47,206 nt of DNA from Marinosulfonomonas sp. (GCA_015488685.1 WFNH01000029.1:1-47206); one strand, 5' to 3'; shown: positions 1 through 9,165, counted from the first letter of the stretch. Program-made: numbers and translations. Notes: a model not told the origin generated them from the letters alone.

Positions 1-206
1 CCATACAGATGGGCCTCGGGGGTGTTAAGGACGGTTTGCGCCAGTGCCTCGCGCAACGGGTCCGGTGGCGGTTCGACCGGCGCGGCTTGGGAGACGTTGA
101 TCAGCGGTTTGTTGCGGGTGAACTCCACCCCATCCAGCCATCGCCGCGCTTCCATCACCGGTGGCGGGAAGGTGGCGTGCATGGCTGGGTTAACGGGGTG
201 GGTCAT
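1..206 (-). CDS. PLP-dependent class I/II aminotransferase, N-terminal fragment (cut by window edge)
   Basis: The minus strand from the ATG at 206 is open to the window edge, giving 68 N-terminal codons. The peptide starts MTHPVNPAM and contains RRWLDGVEF, PLINVSQAAP and NTPEAHLYG, which is how many fold-type I aminotransferases begin (a substrate-entry segment, then the INVSQG-like strand and a Y-G turn). It lies 9 bases after the stop of gpt on the same strand, so the two are probably cotranscribed. The PLP lysine and substrate residues are outside the window, so specificity cannot be read. Confidence 0.75.
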   Translation of the reverse strand, partial: MTHPVNPAMHATFPPPVMEARRWLDGVEFTRNKPLINVSQAAPVEPPPDPLREALAQTVLNTPEAHLY

Positions 207-215
207 AACAAGGGC

Positions 216-719
216 CTAATCCTTGCCGCGATAAGGCTCGACATATTGCAGGGCCATATCCCAGGGAAAGAAAATCCATGTGTCCTGCGATACCTCGGTG
301 ATGAAACTATCCACCATCGGGCGGCCCATCGGTTTGGCGTATACCGTGGCAATATGCGCCTTTGGGAACAGGTTTTTCACCACTTCCAGCGTTTTGCCGG
401 TGTCGACCAGATCGTCAATGATCAGGATACCTTCGCCATCGCCCATCATATCGGCATCGGGGGATTTCAGAACCTTGGCTTCGGATTGCTGCTGGTGGTC
501 ATAGGATTTGATGCTGATGGTGTCGACTGTGCGCACGTCCAGTTCCCGCGCGATGATCATCGCAGGGGCCATACCGCCGCGTGTGATCGCAACAATCGCT
601 TTCCACGCGCCGTCATCCGGTCCTTTGCCATCCAGTCGCCATGCCAATGCGCGGCTGTCGCGGTGGATCTGGTCCCAGCTGATGTGAAACCCTTTTTCAT
701 GGGGGAGGCGGTCGCTCAT
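216..719 (-). CDS. gpt: Xanthine phosphoribosyltransferase
   Basis: The 167-residue protein fits the type I phosphoribosyltransferase family, which joins xanthine or guanine to PRPP in purine salvage. Visible motifs are the PRPP-binding signature [16 protein letters not shown] (about residues 95-110) with its two acidic residues and DTGKT loop, and the early [10 protein letters not shown] loop (about 43-52). The C-terminal [18 protein letters not shown] resembles the base-binding segment of bacterial Gpt. The length matches E. coli Gpt. It is followed on the same strand by an aminotransferase gene. Substrate preference among xanthine, guanine and hypoxanthine is inferred from similarity. Confidence 0.9.
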   Translation of the reverse strand: MSDRLPHEKGFHISWDQIHRDSRALAWRLDGKGPDDGAWKAIVAITRGGMAPAMIIARELDVRTVDTISIKSYDHQQQSEAKVLKSPDADMMGDGEGILIIDDLVDTGKTLEVVKNLFPKAHIATVYAKPMGRPMVDSFITEVSQDTWIFFPWDMALQYVEPYRGKD

Positions 720-738
720 GATGGCAGTCCTTTATTAT

Positions 739-1353
739 TCAGGTGGTGGCGATTTTGACGCCCAGCAGGGCCAGCAGCCCGCCAAACGCCCGATCAATCC
801 AGCCTTTCAGGTTTAGATAACCCGCGCGGGTCTTTTCCAGCGAAAAGATGCGCGAAACTAGGGTGTTCCACATGGTTTCGTTAAAGAATACCGCTACCAG
901 CAGGGCCATATAAGTGGCCCAGCCTGCGGTTGCGGGAACGGTGCCGACAAAAATGGCGGCAAACAGGATGGCGGGTTTGGGGTTGGAAATTTGCGTGAAC
1001 AGCCCCAGCAAAAACGCCGAACGCAGGCTGCGGGGCGGTGTATCGGCACCGGTTTGTATCAGCGGCTGATCTGCCGATTTCCACAACTTATAAGCCATAT
1101 AGATCAGGAACATGCCGCCAAGCAGTTTGAAACCGGTCAGCAGCATTGGCGCGTATTCAAACAGCATTGCCAGCCCGAACAGCGCCGCCATGGCCCAGAT
1201 CACGCCACCAACACCAATGCCCACGGCCAATGCGGTGCCGGCAGCAAACCCCTGGGTCACACCAGTGCGCGCGGCCATCAACACCGCCGGCCCTGGACTG
1301 ATGGCGGCCATCAGATGCAGCAGGACAACGGCGATAAAGGCGCTTGTGGTCAT
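739..1353 (-). CDS. LysE/RhtB family amino-acid exporter
   Basis: The 204-residue, mostly hydrophobic protein has about six predicted membrane spans. The N-terminal stretch LHLMAAISPGPAVLMAARTG carries the SPGP motif typical of LysE/RhtB exporters, which push amino acids or their analogues out of the cytoplasm. A second signature is the SNPKPAILFAAIF segment in the middle. Its start codon overlaps the fabI stop codon by four bases (ATGA), implying translational coupling. The exported substrate cannot be deduced; homoserine, threonine and lysine exporters all share this fold. Confidence 0.85.
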   Translation of the reverse strand: MTTSAFIAVVLLHLMAAISPGPAVLMAARTGVTQGFAAGTALAVGIGVGGVIWAMAALFGLAMLFEYAPMLLTGFKLLGGMFLIYMAYKLWKSADQPLIQTGADTPPRSLRSAFLLGLFTQISNPKPAILFAAIFVGTVPATAGWATYMALLVAVFFNETMWNTLVSRIFSLEKTRAGYLNLKGWIDRAFGGLLALLGVKIATT

Positions 1354-2168
1354 TTGCGCCCCGTCACTACGTCAATATCAGGGGCATCAACCGCCTTCAT
1401 ACCGACAACATGATATCCGGCATCCACATGCAGATTTTCGCCTGTCACGCCCGATCCTAGATCGCTTAGAAGATAAAGCGCCGATTTTCCGACCTCGTCC
1501 TGTGTTACATTGCGTCGCAGAGGCGAATTCAATTCGTTCCATTTCAGGATATAGCGAAAATCACCAATGCCCGAGGCCGCCAGCGTTTTGATCGGACCGG
1601 CCGAGATGGCGTTAACGCGAATGTTATCCTTGCCCAGATCCTCGGCCAGATATTTCACCGAGGCTTCCAATGCGGCCTTGGCCACCCCCATGACGTTATA
1701 ATGTGGCATCACCTGTTCGGCGCCATAATAGGTCAGTGTCAGGATGGATCCGCCATCGGGCATTATCTTGCTTGCGCGCTGGGTGACGGCGGTAAAGGTG
1801 TAAACCGACACATCCATCGTCATGCGGAAGTTTTCTGGTGACGTATCGACGTAACGGCCACGCAATTCGGATTTGTCAGAAAAACCAATGGCATGTACGA
1901 CAAAATCCAGTGTGCCCCATTCCTTTTCCAGTGCCGCAAACATTGCGTCCAGCGACTCTGCATCGGACGCATCGCAATCATACAAAAGTTCTGTGCCCAA
2001 TGAGGCCGCCAGTGGTTCGACCCGTTTCTTGAACGCATCCCCCATATAGGAGAAGGCCAGTTCCGCGCCTGCGTCTGAACAAGCCTTGGCAATGCCCCAC
2101 GCGATGGATTTATCATTGGCAAGCCCCATTATCAGACCGCGTTTTCCTTTTAGTAATCCTGTTGACAT
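1350..2168 (-). CDS. fabI: Enoyl-[acyl-carrier-protein] reductase (NADH), FabI
   Basis: This short-chain dehydrogenase carries out the last reduction of each fatty-acid elongation cycle. I place the start at the ATG at 2168 (MSTGLLKGKRG), giving 272 residues; the reading frame stays open upstream but that part is not family-like. Visible features are the cofactor segment GLANDKSIAWGIA (residues 15-27) and the catalytic set Y147, Y157 and K164, in the Y-x6-K arrangement of FabI and almost at the E. coli numbering. Triclosan-sensitive FabI proteins have the same layout. It is divergent from pdxH across about 155 bases and overlaps the LysE-family gene downstream. Confidence 0.95.
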   Translation of the reverse strand: MSTGLLKGKRGLIMGLANDKSIAWGIAKACSDAGAELAFSYMGDAFKKRVEPLAASLGTELLYDCDASDAESLDAMFAALEKEWGTLDFVVHAIGFSDKSELRGRYVDTSPENFRMTMDVSVYTFTAVTQRASKIMPDGGSILTLTYYGAEQVMPHYNVMGVAKAALEASVKYLAEDLGKDNIRVNAISAGPIKTLAASGIGDFRYILKWNELNSPLRRNVTQDEVGKSALYLLSDLGSGVTGENLHVDAGYHVVGMKAVDAPDIDVVTGRK

Positions 2169-2324
2169 TTTGCGCCCTTCAGCCACCTTGTAATTAAGAA
2201 CCCAATCTTTAGGCGATTGCGCGCAAGGCATCAAGGGTGGTGCGTAAACCAAAAGTTAACGGAAAGGACAGGTTGCTTTGGCATATATTGCGGCGTACTT
2301 CGCTGGTGATCTTGAGGAATCAAC

Positions 2325-2930
2325 GTGACCAAGCGATCCGGTATCTTTTCAGGGGATGATCCCTTCCGGCTTGCCCGCCAATGGCTGGGCGAGGCTGAAA
2401 CGTTGGAGGTCAATGATCCCAACGCCATTGCACTGGCAACCGTTGACCCGGATGGCATGCCTAATGTCCGCATGGTTCTATTGAAAGAAATTGAACCGGA
2501 AGGTTTCGTTTTCTATACAAATTATGAAAGCGCAAAGGGACAGGAACTGGCAAGTAACGGCAAGGCTGCCTTTGTTATGCACTGGAAATCCTTGCGTCGG
2601 CAAATCAGGGTGCGCGGTTTGGTGGAAAAGGTTGAACCGGCCCAGTCGGACGCCTATTTCAACAGTCGGTCTTTACAAAGCCGGCTCGGGGCTTGGGCCT
2701 CGCATCAATCACGACCACTAACGACACGCGCGGCTTTGATGGCTGAGGTTGCCAAAGTTACAGCGAAATACGGGACAAACCCAAAGCGCCCTCCGTATTG
2801 GGGTGGATACAGGATTGCCCCGACTGAAATAGAATTCTGGGCCGACGGCGCATTTCGATTGCATGACCGGTTTCGTTGGTCCCGAGACACAATAAAAGAT
2901 AGCTGGAGTATCCAGCGTCTGAATCCGTAG
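2325..2930 (+). CDS. pdxH: Pyridoxamine 5'-phosphate oxidase
   Basis: The 201-residue flavoprotein oxidises pyridoxine or pyridoxamine phosphate to pyridoxal phosphate with FMN and oxygen. Family landmarks are [20 protein letters not shown] (FMN-binding strand), the [20 protein letters not shown] segment, [20 protein letters not shown], and the C-terminal RLHDRFRW followed by W-S-I-Q-R-L-N-P. The start is a GTG at 2325 with a GAGGA ribosome-binding site 7-12 bases upstream. It stands alone, divergent from fabI, with the cold-shock gene 144 bases downstream. Confidence 0.95.
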   Translation: MTKRSGIFSGDDPFRLARQWLGEAETLEVNDPNAIALATVDPDGMPNVRMVLLKEIEPEGFVFYTNYESAKGQELASNGKAAFVMHWKSLRRQIRVRGLVEKVEPAQSDAYFNSRSLQSRLGAWASHQSRPLTTRAALMAEVAKVTAKYGTNPKRPPYWGGYRIAPTEIEFWADGAFRLHDRFRWSRDTIKDSWSIQRLNP

Positions 2931-2982
2931 TATAGTGTTGTACTGTTTAACCATTACTCCTCTTTGGGTTGATATTTTCCGC

Positions 2983-3009
2983 TTGCAAAAAAGTGGAAGT
3001 TTGCAAAAA
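2983..3009 (+). repeat. Direct repeat TTGCAAAAA upstream of the cold-shock gene
   Basis: TTGCAAAAA occurs at 2983-2991 and again at 3001-3009, an 18-base period, in the 144-base gap before the cold-shock gene. A TTGACC element follows at about 3015. The repeat could be a regulator site or chance in an A-rich stretch; no known consensus is matched. Confidence 0.35.
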
Positions 3010-3074
3010 CACAGTTGACCTTATGGTAAGGCTAAGAGAGTGAAACAGGGCAGGGCGTAAAAGAGCACGATGAG

Positions 3075-3608
3075 ATGAGCGAAGAAGAAAACAAAATGCA
3101 CCAGCCAGTGTCAGGCCATGTAAAATGGTTTGACCCCGGTAAAGGGTTTGGATTCGTGGTTGCCGATGATGGTGGCCCTGATATTTTGCTGCACGCCAAT
3201 GTATTGCGCAATTTTGGGCAAAGTTCTGTTGCTGATCAGGCCCGGATCGAGATCCTGGTTCAGAAAACCGATCGGGGTATGCAGACGGTTGAAATTCTGG
3301 ATATTACCCCGCCTGTGGGGGGCGATGACAGCGCATCAGATGCGTTTTCAGACAACGGGACGGGTGCGGACGCCGGTGATCTGGAGCCTGCAAGGGTAAA
3401 ATGGTTCGACAAAGCCAAAGGTTTCGGGTTTGCGAATGTGTTCGGCAGTTCGGAAGATGTCTTTATCCATGTTGAAATTTTGCACCGGTCAGGTTTGTCT
3501 GATTTACAACCTGGTGAAGCGATCAGTATTCGTGTTGTCGATGGTGAGCGGGGGCGCATGGCCTCGCAGGTCTTGTCGTGGGACGCATCTTTTCGGAGAA
3601 CAACATGA
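3075..3608 (+). CDS. Cold-shock protein with two cold-shock domains
   Basis: The 177-residue protein has two cold-shock (OB-fold, single-stranded nucleic acid binding) domains. The first spans about residues 12-76 with VKWFDPGKGFGFVVADD (RNP1-like KGFGFV). The second spans about 107-172 with VKWFDKAKGFGFANVF and the RNP2-like DVFIHVEIL. An acidic Asp/Ser/Gly linker joins them. Typical CspA proteins have one domain and about 70 residues; the two-domain form is common in Rhodobacterales and related groups. They act as RNA chaperones or antiterminators. The stop overlaps the next gene's ATG (ATGA at 3605), so the two are probably cotranscribed. Confidence 0.93.
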   Translation: MSEEENKMHQPVSGHVKWFDPGKGFGFVVADDGGPDILLHANVLRNFGQSSVADQARIEILVQKTDRGMQTVEILDITPPVGGDDSASDAFSDNGTGADAGDLEPARVKWFDKAKGFGFANVFGSSEDVFIHVEILHRSGLSDLQPGEAISIRVVDGERGRMASQVLSWDASFRRTT

Positions 3609-4084
3609 TCAAAGGGGGGCTTGTTGCCGTTTCCTTGATGTTTGGGGCGGGCGGGACTCAGGCGGGTGGTGTTTGCGCCCTCAATTCTGTTGATCTTCGC
3701 GGGGACTGGGGGCAGGCGCATTTCAATGTCGAAGTGGCAGATGATGCCCAAGAACAGCAAAAAGGGCTGATGTTTCGCGAGAAGATGTCGGCCAGTGCCG
3801 GGATGCTGTTTGTTTATGAACGCCCGCACACTGCGCGATTCTGGATGAAGAACACACTGATCCCGCTGGATATGATCTTTCTGGATAAAACCGGTCGCGT
3901 TACCAGAATCGCCGAAAATGCCAAACCACTGGATGAAACCCCGATTGATGGCGGTGACAATGTGCTGATGATTCTGGAAATCAATGGCGGCATGGCGCGC
4001 GGATTGGGAATCACCGTCGGTAGCGAGCTGCGCCATCCGGCGTTTGATTCGGCGATTGCGGCGTGGCCTTGTCCGGCAGAATGA
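3605..4084 (+). CDS. DUF192 family secreted protein
   Basis: The start is the ATG at 3605 that overlaps the preceding stop codon; it gives 159 residues with a plausible signal peptide (MIKGGLVAVSLMFGAGGTQA). The body matches DUF192: FNVEVADDAQEQQKGLMFREKM, GMLFVYERPHTARFWMKNTLIPLDMIFLD, VLMILEINGGMARGLGI. This family forms a small beta-barrel found in secreted or periplasmic proteins of bacteria and archaea; its biochemical role is not established. The coupling to a cold-shock gene recurs in Rhodobacteraceae, as far as I recall. Confidence 0.85.
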   Translation: MIKGGLVAVSLMFGAGGTQAGGVCALNSVDLRGDWGQAHFNVEVADDAQEQQKGLMFREKMSASAGMLFVYERPHTARFWMKNTLIPLDMIFLDKTGRVTRIAENAKPLDETPIDGGDNVLMILEINGGMARGLGITVGSELRHPAFDSAIAAWPCPAE

Positions 4085-4162
4085 CAATTATTCGCAGGTA
4101 TCTGAAAAAGAAGCCCATTCTAGGGGTTTCCAATCTCTTTCACACTCTGTAGAGAAGCCTTG

Positions 4163-4239
4163 TTCGGGGCGTAGCGCAGCCTGGTAGCGCGACGGTTTTG
4201 GGTACCGTAGGTCGCAAGTTCGAATCTTGCCGTCCCGAC
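4163..4239 (+). tRNA. tRNA-Pro (anticodon TGG)
   Basis: The 77-base cloverleaf has a seven-pair acceptor stem (4163-4169 with 4229-4235, one G-U pair), discriminator A4236 and an encoded CCA at 4237-4239. The anticodon stem is 4190-4194 with 4202-4206 and the seven-base loop carries TGG at 4197-4199, so it decodes proline CCN codons. The T arm has the usual GTTCGAAT loop. The gene stands alone. I see no integrase gene or duplicated 3' end nearby, so it does not look like an occupied integration site. Confidence 0.97.
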
Positions 4240-4522
4240 CATTCACTTTTTTCAAGATTGTTTTCATCGCGTGGTCGAAGAATCAGTGTCGGGCTTTCCC
4301 TAAGGTGAACCTCGGGCCGTTAAGAAAAATGAATCTTCATGTGAATTCTTAGTTTATTTTGGCAAGTCAGCCGAACTAAACGGAAATTCATTCGGTCGCG
4401 AATTGTATACCAAAAAGTGGGTAAGTTCCATTCTGGCGGGTGTGAATTTGGAACACCAGATTCGGCGGTATCAAAAACTGGCGGTCAACAGAAAAGAGCT
4501 GTGGAAAAGTAAAATATAAAAG
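4240..4522. other. Non-coding stretch between tRNA-Pro and the nrdJ promoter; nothing recognised
   Basis: This AT-rich stretch has no credible open reading frame on either strand, no recognised RNA family and no strong hairpin followed by a T-run. It holds only a short T-run just after the tRNA (about 4246-4251), which could help end tRNA transcription. Confidence 0.4.
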
Positions 4523-4551
4523 TTGACGGGGTAGGGGTTCCTACTTCACAT
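4523..4551 (+). promoter_or_regulatory. Candidate promoter of nrdJ
   Basis: TTGACG at 4523-4528 is a good -35 element. With a 17-base spacer it is followed by TCACAT at 4546-4551, a weak -10 element (three of six consensus bases). The -10 region lies inside the first NrdR-like box, as expected for a repressed ribonucleotide reductase promoter. The transcript would then have a leader of more than 200 bases. Confidence 0.4.
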
Positions 4552-4587
4552 TGTGGTGGCTGACCAAGACAACACTAGATTTAGTAG
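4541..4587 (+). promoter_or_regulatory. Pair of NrdR-box-like sites upstream of nrdJ
   Basis: Two 16-base sites resemble the NrdR consensus ACACWATATATWGTGT. The stronger, ACACTAGATTTAGTAG (4572-4587), matches 12 of 16 positions by eye; CTACTTCACATTGTGG (4541-4556) matches 10. Their starts are 31 bases apart, about three helical turns, the known spacing for tandem NrdR boxes. NrdR is the ATP/dATP-sensing repressor of ribonucleotide reductase genes. The weaker site overlaps the candidate -10 element. Confidence 0.45.
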
Positions 4588-4771
4588 TGAGGGTCAATGA
4601 GGGACGGAATACCATATCTGATGCACCCCTAGGGTGATACCGACCGGTTTATTTGAATACACCGGATGGCAATGGCTTCCTTGACCACATGGGTTGGCGC
4701 GAGTTTGGTGAAGGTTTCCGGATAAGGGGGCGCGCCAATAAATAGTGACGCACGATGGGGCAGACAACAAA

Positions 4772-7700
4772 ATGAAAATAGAGCGCAAGTTCACAAAATC
4801 CGGTCAGGACGCATATTCTGACCTTGAATTTACCACAACGTCTTCTGAAATCCGCAACCCTGATGGCACCATTGTGTTTCGTCTGGATGATTGCGAAGTC
4901 CCGGCGGCCTGGAGTCAGGTTGCCTCGGACGTTATTGCACAGAAATATTTCCGCAAAGCCGGCGTTCCGGCGCGCCTGAAGAAGGTCAAGGAAAAGGGCG
5001 TGCCCGAATTCCTGTGGCGTTCTGTTGCCGACGAGGCCGCTTTGGCCGAACTGCCCGAAGAAGAGCGTTACGGCGGCGAGATATCGGCCAAGCAGGTGTT
5101 CAACCGGCTGGCGGGCACATGGACCTATTGGGGATGGAAGGGTGGCTATTTCAGCAAGGAATCCGACGCCCGCGCCTATTATGACGAAATGCGCCACATG
5201 CTGGCCAGCCAGCGCGCGGCACCAAACAGCCCGCAGTGGTTCAACACCGGTATTCACTGGGCCTACGGCATCGACGGCCCTGCACAAGGTCACTATTACG
5301 TCGATTACAAAACCGGCAAGCTGACCAAATCGAAATCCTCCTATGAACATCCGCAGCCGCACGCCTGTTTCATTCAGTCGATTGCCGACGATCTGGTGGG
5401 CGAGGGCGGTATTATGGACCTGTGGGTGCGCGAAGCACGACTGTTCAAATACGGCTCGGGCACCGGCACCAACTTTTCTTCCCTACGCGCCGCCGGTGAA
5501 TCGCTGTCGGGTGGCGGGTCGTCCTCGGGTCTGATGGGATTCCTTAAAATCGGTGACCGCGCGGCTGGTGCGATCAAATCCGGTGGCACCACACGCCGCG
5601 CCGCCAAGATGGTGATCTGCGATGCGGACCACCCCGATATTCAGGAATTCATCAACTGGAAGGTTCTTGAGGAACAAAAGGTTGCCTCAATCGTAGCCGG
5701 ATCCAAGATACACGAAAAGGGCCTGAACGAAATCTTTGCCGCGATCAAATCGTGGGATGGCAAAGAAGAAGATGCGGTTGACCCAAAGGTGAACGAGACG
5801 CTGAAACTGGCCATCCGCAGCGCTAAGAAATACGCAATTCCCGAGACTTATATCAAACGCGTGCTGGATTATGCCAAACAGGGCTATACCGCGATTGAAT
5901 TCCCGACCTACGACACAGATTGGGATTCCGAGGCCTATAATTCGGTTTCCGGCCAGAACTCGAACAACTCGATCCGCGTGACAGATGCTTTTCTTAAAGC
6001 GGTCAAGGATGATGCCGACTGGGATCTGATCAACCGCACCGACGGCAAAGTGGCCAAAACCATCCGCGCCCGCGATCTGTGGGAAGATGTGGGTCACGCC
6101 GCGTGGTCCTGTGCCGATCCGGGCATCCAGTATCACGATACGGTCAACGCCTGGCATACTTGCCCCGAAGATGGCGAAATCCGCGGCTCGAACCCTTGTT
6201 CGGAATATATGTTCCTGGATGATACCGCCTGTAACCTTGCCAGCATGAACCTGCTGACCTTTCTTAAGGATGGCGAATTTCAGGCCGAAGATTACATGCA
6301 CGCCATCCGCCTGTGGACGCTGACGCTGGAAATTTCGGTGACGATGGCACAATTCCCATCCAAAGAAATCGCGCAATTGTCCTATGATTTCCGCACCTTG
6401 GGCCTTGGTTATGCCAATATCGGCGGCTTGCTGATGAACATGGGCTTTTCTTACGACAGCGACGAGGGTCGCGCCCTGTGTGGTGCCCTGACGGCCATTC
6501 TGTCTGGTGTTTCCTATGCCACATCGGCGGAAATTGCATCCGAGCTGGGCGCATTTGATGGTTACGCCCGTAACGCCAACCATATGCTGCGGGTGATCCG
6601 CAACCACCGAAATGCGGCCTATGGAAATGAAAATGGTTATGAAGGGCTGGACGTCAAACCCGTGCCGCTGGATCACGCCAACTGTCCTGATAAACGGCTG
6701 GTGGAGCTGTCTAAAACCGCTTGGGACGAAGCCCTCGCTTTGGGCGAAAAATTCGGCTACCGCAACGCGCAGGTTTCGGTGATTGCGCCGACCGGCACGA
6801 TTGGTCTGGTGATGGATTGCGACACCACCGGCATTGAACCTGATTTCGCGCTGGTGAAGTTCAAGAAACTGGCCGGTGGCGGTTATTTCAAGATCATCAA
6901 CCGCTCGGTTCCGGCCGCGCTGGAAAAACAGGGCTATGGCTCGGCCCAGATCGAGGAAATCGTTTCCTATGCTGTTGGTCACGGCACCATCGGCAATGCA
7001 CCGGTGATCAACCATACTTCCCTGATCGGGCATGGCTTTGGCCAGCGCGAGTTGGACAAGATCGAAGAGGCGCTTCCCAGCGCTTTTGACATCCGGTTTG
7101 TGTTCAACCAATGGACTTTGGGCGAGGATTTCTGCGCCAAAACGCTGGGCATTCCAGCTGATAAACTGAACGATCCATCATTTGACCTGCTGCGCCACCT
7201 TGGCTATTCCCGCGCCGAAATTGATGCTGCCAATGACCACGTTTGCGGCACCATGACGCTGGAAGGTGCGCCGCACCTGAAGGAAGAACATTACGGTATC
7301 TTTGATTGCGCCAATGCCTGTGGCAAAAAAGGCAAGCGTTATCTGTCGGTTAACAGCCATATCTATATGATGGCCGCCGCGCAGTCGTTTATCTCGGGGG
7401 CGATCTCCAAGACCATCAACATGGCCAATGACGCGACAATCGAGGATTGCCAGAAGGCGTATGAACTTAGCTGGTCCTTGGGCATCAAAGCCAACGCGCT
7501 TTATCGCGACGGCTCGAAACTAAGCCAGCCATTGGCAGCGGCATTGGTCGAAGACGACGAAGAGGCCGAGGAAATCATGGCCACCGGCAGCCAGCAGGAA
7601 AAAGCGGCTGTTCTGGCGGAAAAACTGATTGAAAAGGTCGTGATCAAGGAGGTCTTCAAAAGCCACCGCGAGAAACTGCCCTCCCGCCGCAAAGGCTATA

Positions 7701-8455
7701 CCCAAAAGGCGGTTGTTGGCGGGCACAAGGTTTACCTGCGCACTGGCGAATACGAGGACGGCAACCTTGGTGAAATCTTTATCGACATGCACAAGGAAGG
7801 TGCGGGTTTCCGCGCCATGATGAACAACTTTGCCATCGCGGTTTCGGTCGGCCTGCAATACGGCGTGCCGCTTGAGGAATTCGTCGATGCCTTCACCTTC
7901 ACCAAATTTGAACCCGCAGGCATGGTGCAGGGCAATGACAGCATCAAGAACGCCACCTCCATTCTGGATTATATCTTCCGCGAATTGGCCGTGTCCTATC
8001 TGGATCGCACAGACCTTGCGCATGTCAAACCCGAAGGGGCGTCGTTTGATGATCTGGGTCGGGGCCAGGAAGAAGGCGTATCAAACGTGCAGGAAGTCAG
8101 CGACACTGCTGCCAGCAAATCGCTGGAAGTGCTGAAACAGATTTCCTCGACCGGATATCTGCGCAAGCGGGTGCCACAGCAACTGGTGGTGCTGCAAGGT
8201 GGCGGGGGGATGCAGGCTGGCGCTGTGGCGCTGGAAGGCGGCACCGATCCGGCGGCAGTATTGCAAACACTGGTGCCCGAGGTTGGCGAAAGCACAACAA
8301 CGACGGCACCGGCAATGGGGATGGATCCCGTCGCCAAGGCGAAAATGCAGGGCTATGAGGGCGAAGCTTGTAGCGACTGTGGAAACTACACACTGGTGCG
8401 TAACGGCACCTGTATGAAATGCAACACCTGCGGGGCGACCAGCGGGTGTAGCTAA
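4772..8455 (+). CDS. nrdJ: Adenosylcobalamin-dependent (class II) ribonucleoside-diphosphate reductase
   Basis: This 1227-residue enzyme reduces ribonucleotides to deoxyribonucleotides with a B12-generated radical. The start ATG at 4772 ([11 protein letters not shown]) is the family's usual beginning; an in-frame GTG at 4745 is possible but less likely. The catalytic motif SNPCSEY supplies N474, C476 and E478. Other landmarks are [12 protein letters not shown], the phosphate-loop-like APTGTIG near residue 675, and a C-terminal cysteine cluster (CSDCGNY and CMKCNTCG, about 1204-1222) that recycles the active-site disulfide. No small subunit is present, as expected for class II. It is probably monocistronic: a strong hairpin terminator follows. 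Its upstream boxes suggest NrdR control. Confidence 0.96.
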   Translation: MKIERKFTKSGQDAYSDLEFTTTSSEIRNPDGTIVFRLDDCEVPAAWSQVASDVIAQKYFRKAGVPARLKKVKEKGVPEFLWRSVADEAALAELPEEERYGGEISAKQVFNRLAGTWTYWGWKGGYFSKESDARAYYDEMRHMLASQRAAPNSPQWFNTGIHWAYGIDGPAQGHYYVDYKTGKLTKSKSSYEHPQPHACFIQSIADDLVGEGGIMDLWVREARLFKYGSGTGTNFSSLRAAGESLSGGGSSSGLMGFLKIGDRAAGAIKSGGTTRRAAKMVICDADHPDIQEFINWKVLEEQKVASIVAGSKIHEKGLNEIFAAIKSWDGKEEDAVDPKVNETLKLAIRSAKKYAIPETYIKRVLDYAKQGYTAIEFPTYDTDWDSEAYNSVSGQNSNNSIRVTDAFLKAVKDDADWDLINRTDGKVAKTIRARDLWEDVGHAAWSCADPGIQYHDTVNAWHTCPEDGEIRGSNPCSEYMFLDDTACNLASMNLLTFLKDGEFQAEDYMHAIRLWTLTLEISVTMAQFPSKEIAQLSYDFRTLGLGYANIGGLLMNMGFSYDSDEGRALCGALTAILSGVSYATSAEIASELGAFDGYARNANHMLRVIRNHRNAAYGNENGYEGLDVKPVPLDHANCPDKRLVELSKTAWDEALALGEKFGYRNAQVSVIAPTGTIGLVMDCDTTGIEPDFALVKFKKLAGGGYFKIINRSVPAALEKQGYGSAQIEEIVSYAVGHGTIGNAPVINHTSLIGHGFGQRELDKIEEALPSAFDIRFVFNQWTLGEDFCAKTLGIPADKLNDPSFDLLRHLGYSRAEIDAANDHVCGTMTLEGAPHLKEEHYGIFDCANACGKKGKRYLSVNSHIYMMAAAQSFISGAISKTINMANDATIEDCQKAYELSWSLGIKANALYRDGSKLSQPLAAALVEDDEEAEEIMATGSQQEKAAVLAEKLIEKVVIKEVFKSHREKLPSRRKGYTQKAVVGGHKVYLRTGEYEDGNLGEIFIDMHKEGAGFRAMMNNFAIAVSVGLQYGVPLEEFVDAFTFTKFEPAGMVQGNDSIKNATSILDYIFRELAVSYLDRTDLAHVKPEGASFDDLGRGQEEGVSNVQEVSDTAASKSLEVLKQISSTGYLRKRVPQQLVVLQGGGGMQAGAVALEGGTDPAAVLQTLVPEVGESTTTTAPAMGMDPVAKAKMQGYEGEACSDCGNYTLVRNGTCMKCNTCGATSGCS

Positions 8456-8465
8456 GAGGCGCTTT

Positions 8466-8487
8466 CTGTCGGGTATGCGCCCGACAG
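8466..8487 (+). repeat. Perfect 8-bp inverted repeat after nrdJ
   Basis: CTGTCGGG (8466-8473) and CCCGACAG (8480-8487) flank a six-base loop, 10 bases after the nrdJ stop. No T-run follows, so it is not a classic terminator. It may protect the 3' end of the nrdJ transcript. Confidence 0.5.
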
Positions 8488-8588
8488 GATAGCGAGTTCC
8501 GGGGCGGGTGCGCTCGCCCCCGACGCGGATCAGGCCGCAGGCAAAAAACAAACCGGGCGGTACAACGACGAGCCTGATCAGCGAAACT

Positions 8589-8616
8589 GGGGAGCCTTCG
8601 GGCTCCCCTTATTTTT
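8589..8616 (+). terminator. Rho-independent terminator after nrdJ
   Basis: GGGGAGCC, a TTCG tetraloop and GGCTCCCC (8589-8608) are followed by TTATTTTTT. It terminates plus-strand transcription from nrdJ. It also lies just beyond the stop of the minus-strand LuxR-like gene, but has no good T-run in that direction. Confidence 0.9.
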
Positions 8617-8627
8617 TGGGAGTTGGG

Positions 8628-9113
8628 TTAGCCATGGGTTTGCAGAACGGAAAGACGGGTCAGGGCTTCGCGTTCTTTCGGGTTTAGCTGTTCGGGTTTC
8701 AACGTCTTGTTATGAAGCAATTCCAATAAGGCGCGGATTTCCAAAATCTCGCCATCAGTAAAATCGCGATCCCCACGTGCAAAACTGCTGACAGAACGAG
8801 ACCCTTCGGTTTCGATTGCCAAAACGAATCCATATTTCAGGCCATACTCGGCGGATTTCTTGAAAATTCCTTGCGTGTCGTTCTCTTCCAGCTCATGCCA
8901 ATGAATTGTGCCAGTGTTCTGGAATCCCCAATGAACTGTCGGATCCTGCAATACCCAACCCTTCTGCGAGTAGTATTCGATCCATTCTGTTTTGTAAGTT
9001 TGAAACAGATAGGTCGGAGTGGTGAATTTTATATGGAGCGCGATTGCATAGCCTTCAGGGCAAAGGGAATCGAGTGTCTCCAGAATTGCGCCAATTTCTG
9101 CTTCAGATGTCAT
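8628..9113 (-). CDS. LuxR-like autoinducer-binding protein lacking the DNA-binding domain
   Basis: The 161-residue protein is almost entirely an autoinducer-binding domain. The ligand-pocket residues known from LuxR/TraR proteins are kept: W44, Y47/Y48, D57-P58 (QGWVLQDP-like segment) and W72, followed by SSFARGDRDFTDGEI. It is clearly related to the full LuxR next door (shared WVLQDP/FMLHDP, NTGTIHW/NTGAVRW and SFARxDRDF). After NPKEREALTRL, where the helix-turn-helix of LuxR begins, the protein stops. No remnant of the domain is readable in the few bases before the terminator. It could therefore bind signal or dimerise but not bind DNA by itself. Known truncated LuxR proteins such as TrlR act as dominant negatives; that role here is inference. 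Confidence 0.85.
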   Translation of the reverse strand: MTSEAEIGAILETLDSLCPEGYAIALHIKFTTPTYLFQTYKTEWIEYYSQKGWVLQDPTVHWGFQNTGTIHWHELEENDTQGIFKKSAEYGLKYGFVLAIETEGSRSVSSFARGDRDFTDGEILEIRALLELLHNKTLKPEQLNPKEREALTRLSVLQTHG

Positions 9114-9165
9114 GTTTCAATTTACTCGCATTGTGGTTGATGCCCAGAATAACTATAACCTAGAC

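Noticed and set aside
4163-4260. tRNA-Pro as an integration site of a mobile element
   Set aside because: No integrase gene and no copy of the tRNA 3' end is visible within the window.
4609-4624. Third NrdR-like box
   Set aside because: It matches only 10 of 16 positions and lies 37 bases from the strong box, out of helical phase.
4588-4771. Possible B12 riboswitch upstream of nrdJ
   Set aside because: The conserved B12-box sequence is not seen and class II reductase genes are usually not controlled by it. Only small stems are present.
5687-7111. 474-codon open frame on the minus strand inside nrdJ
   Set aside because: It is exactly antisense to the conserved class II reductase sequence and contains no recognisable domain; it is a by-product of codon bias in a GC-rich gene.
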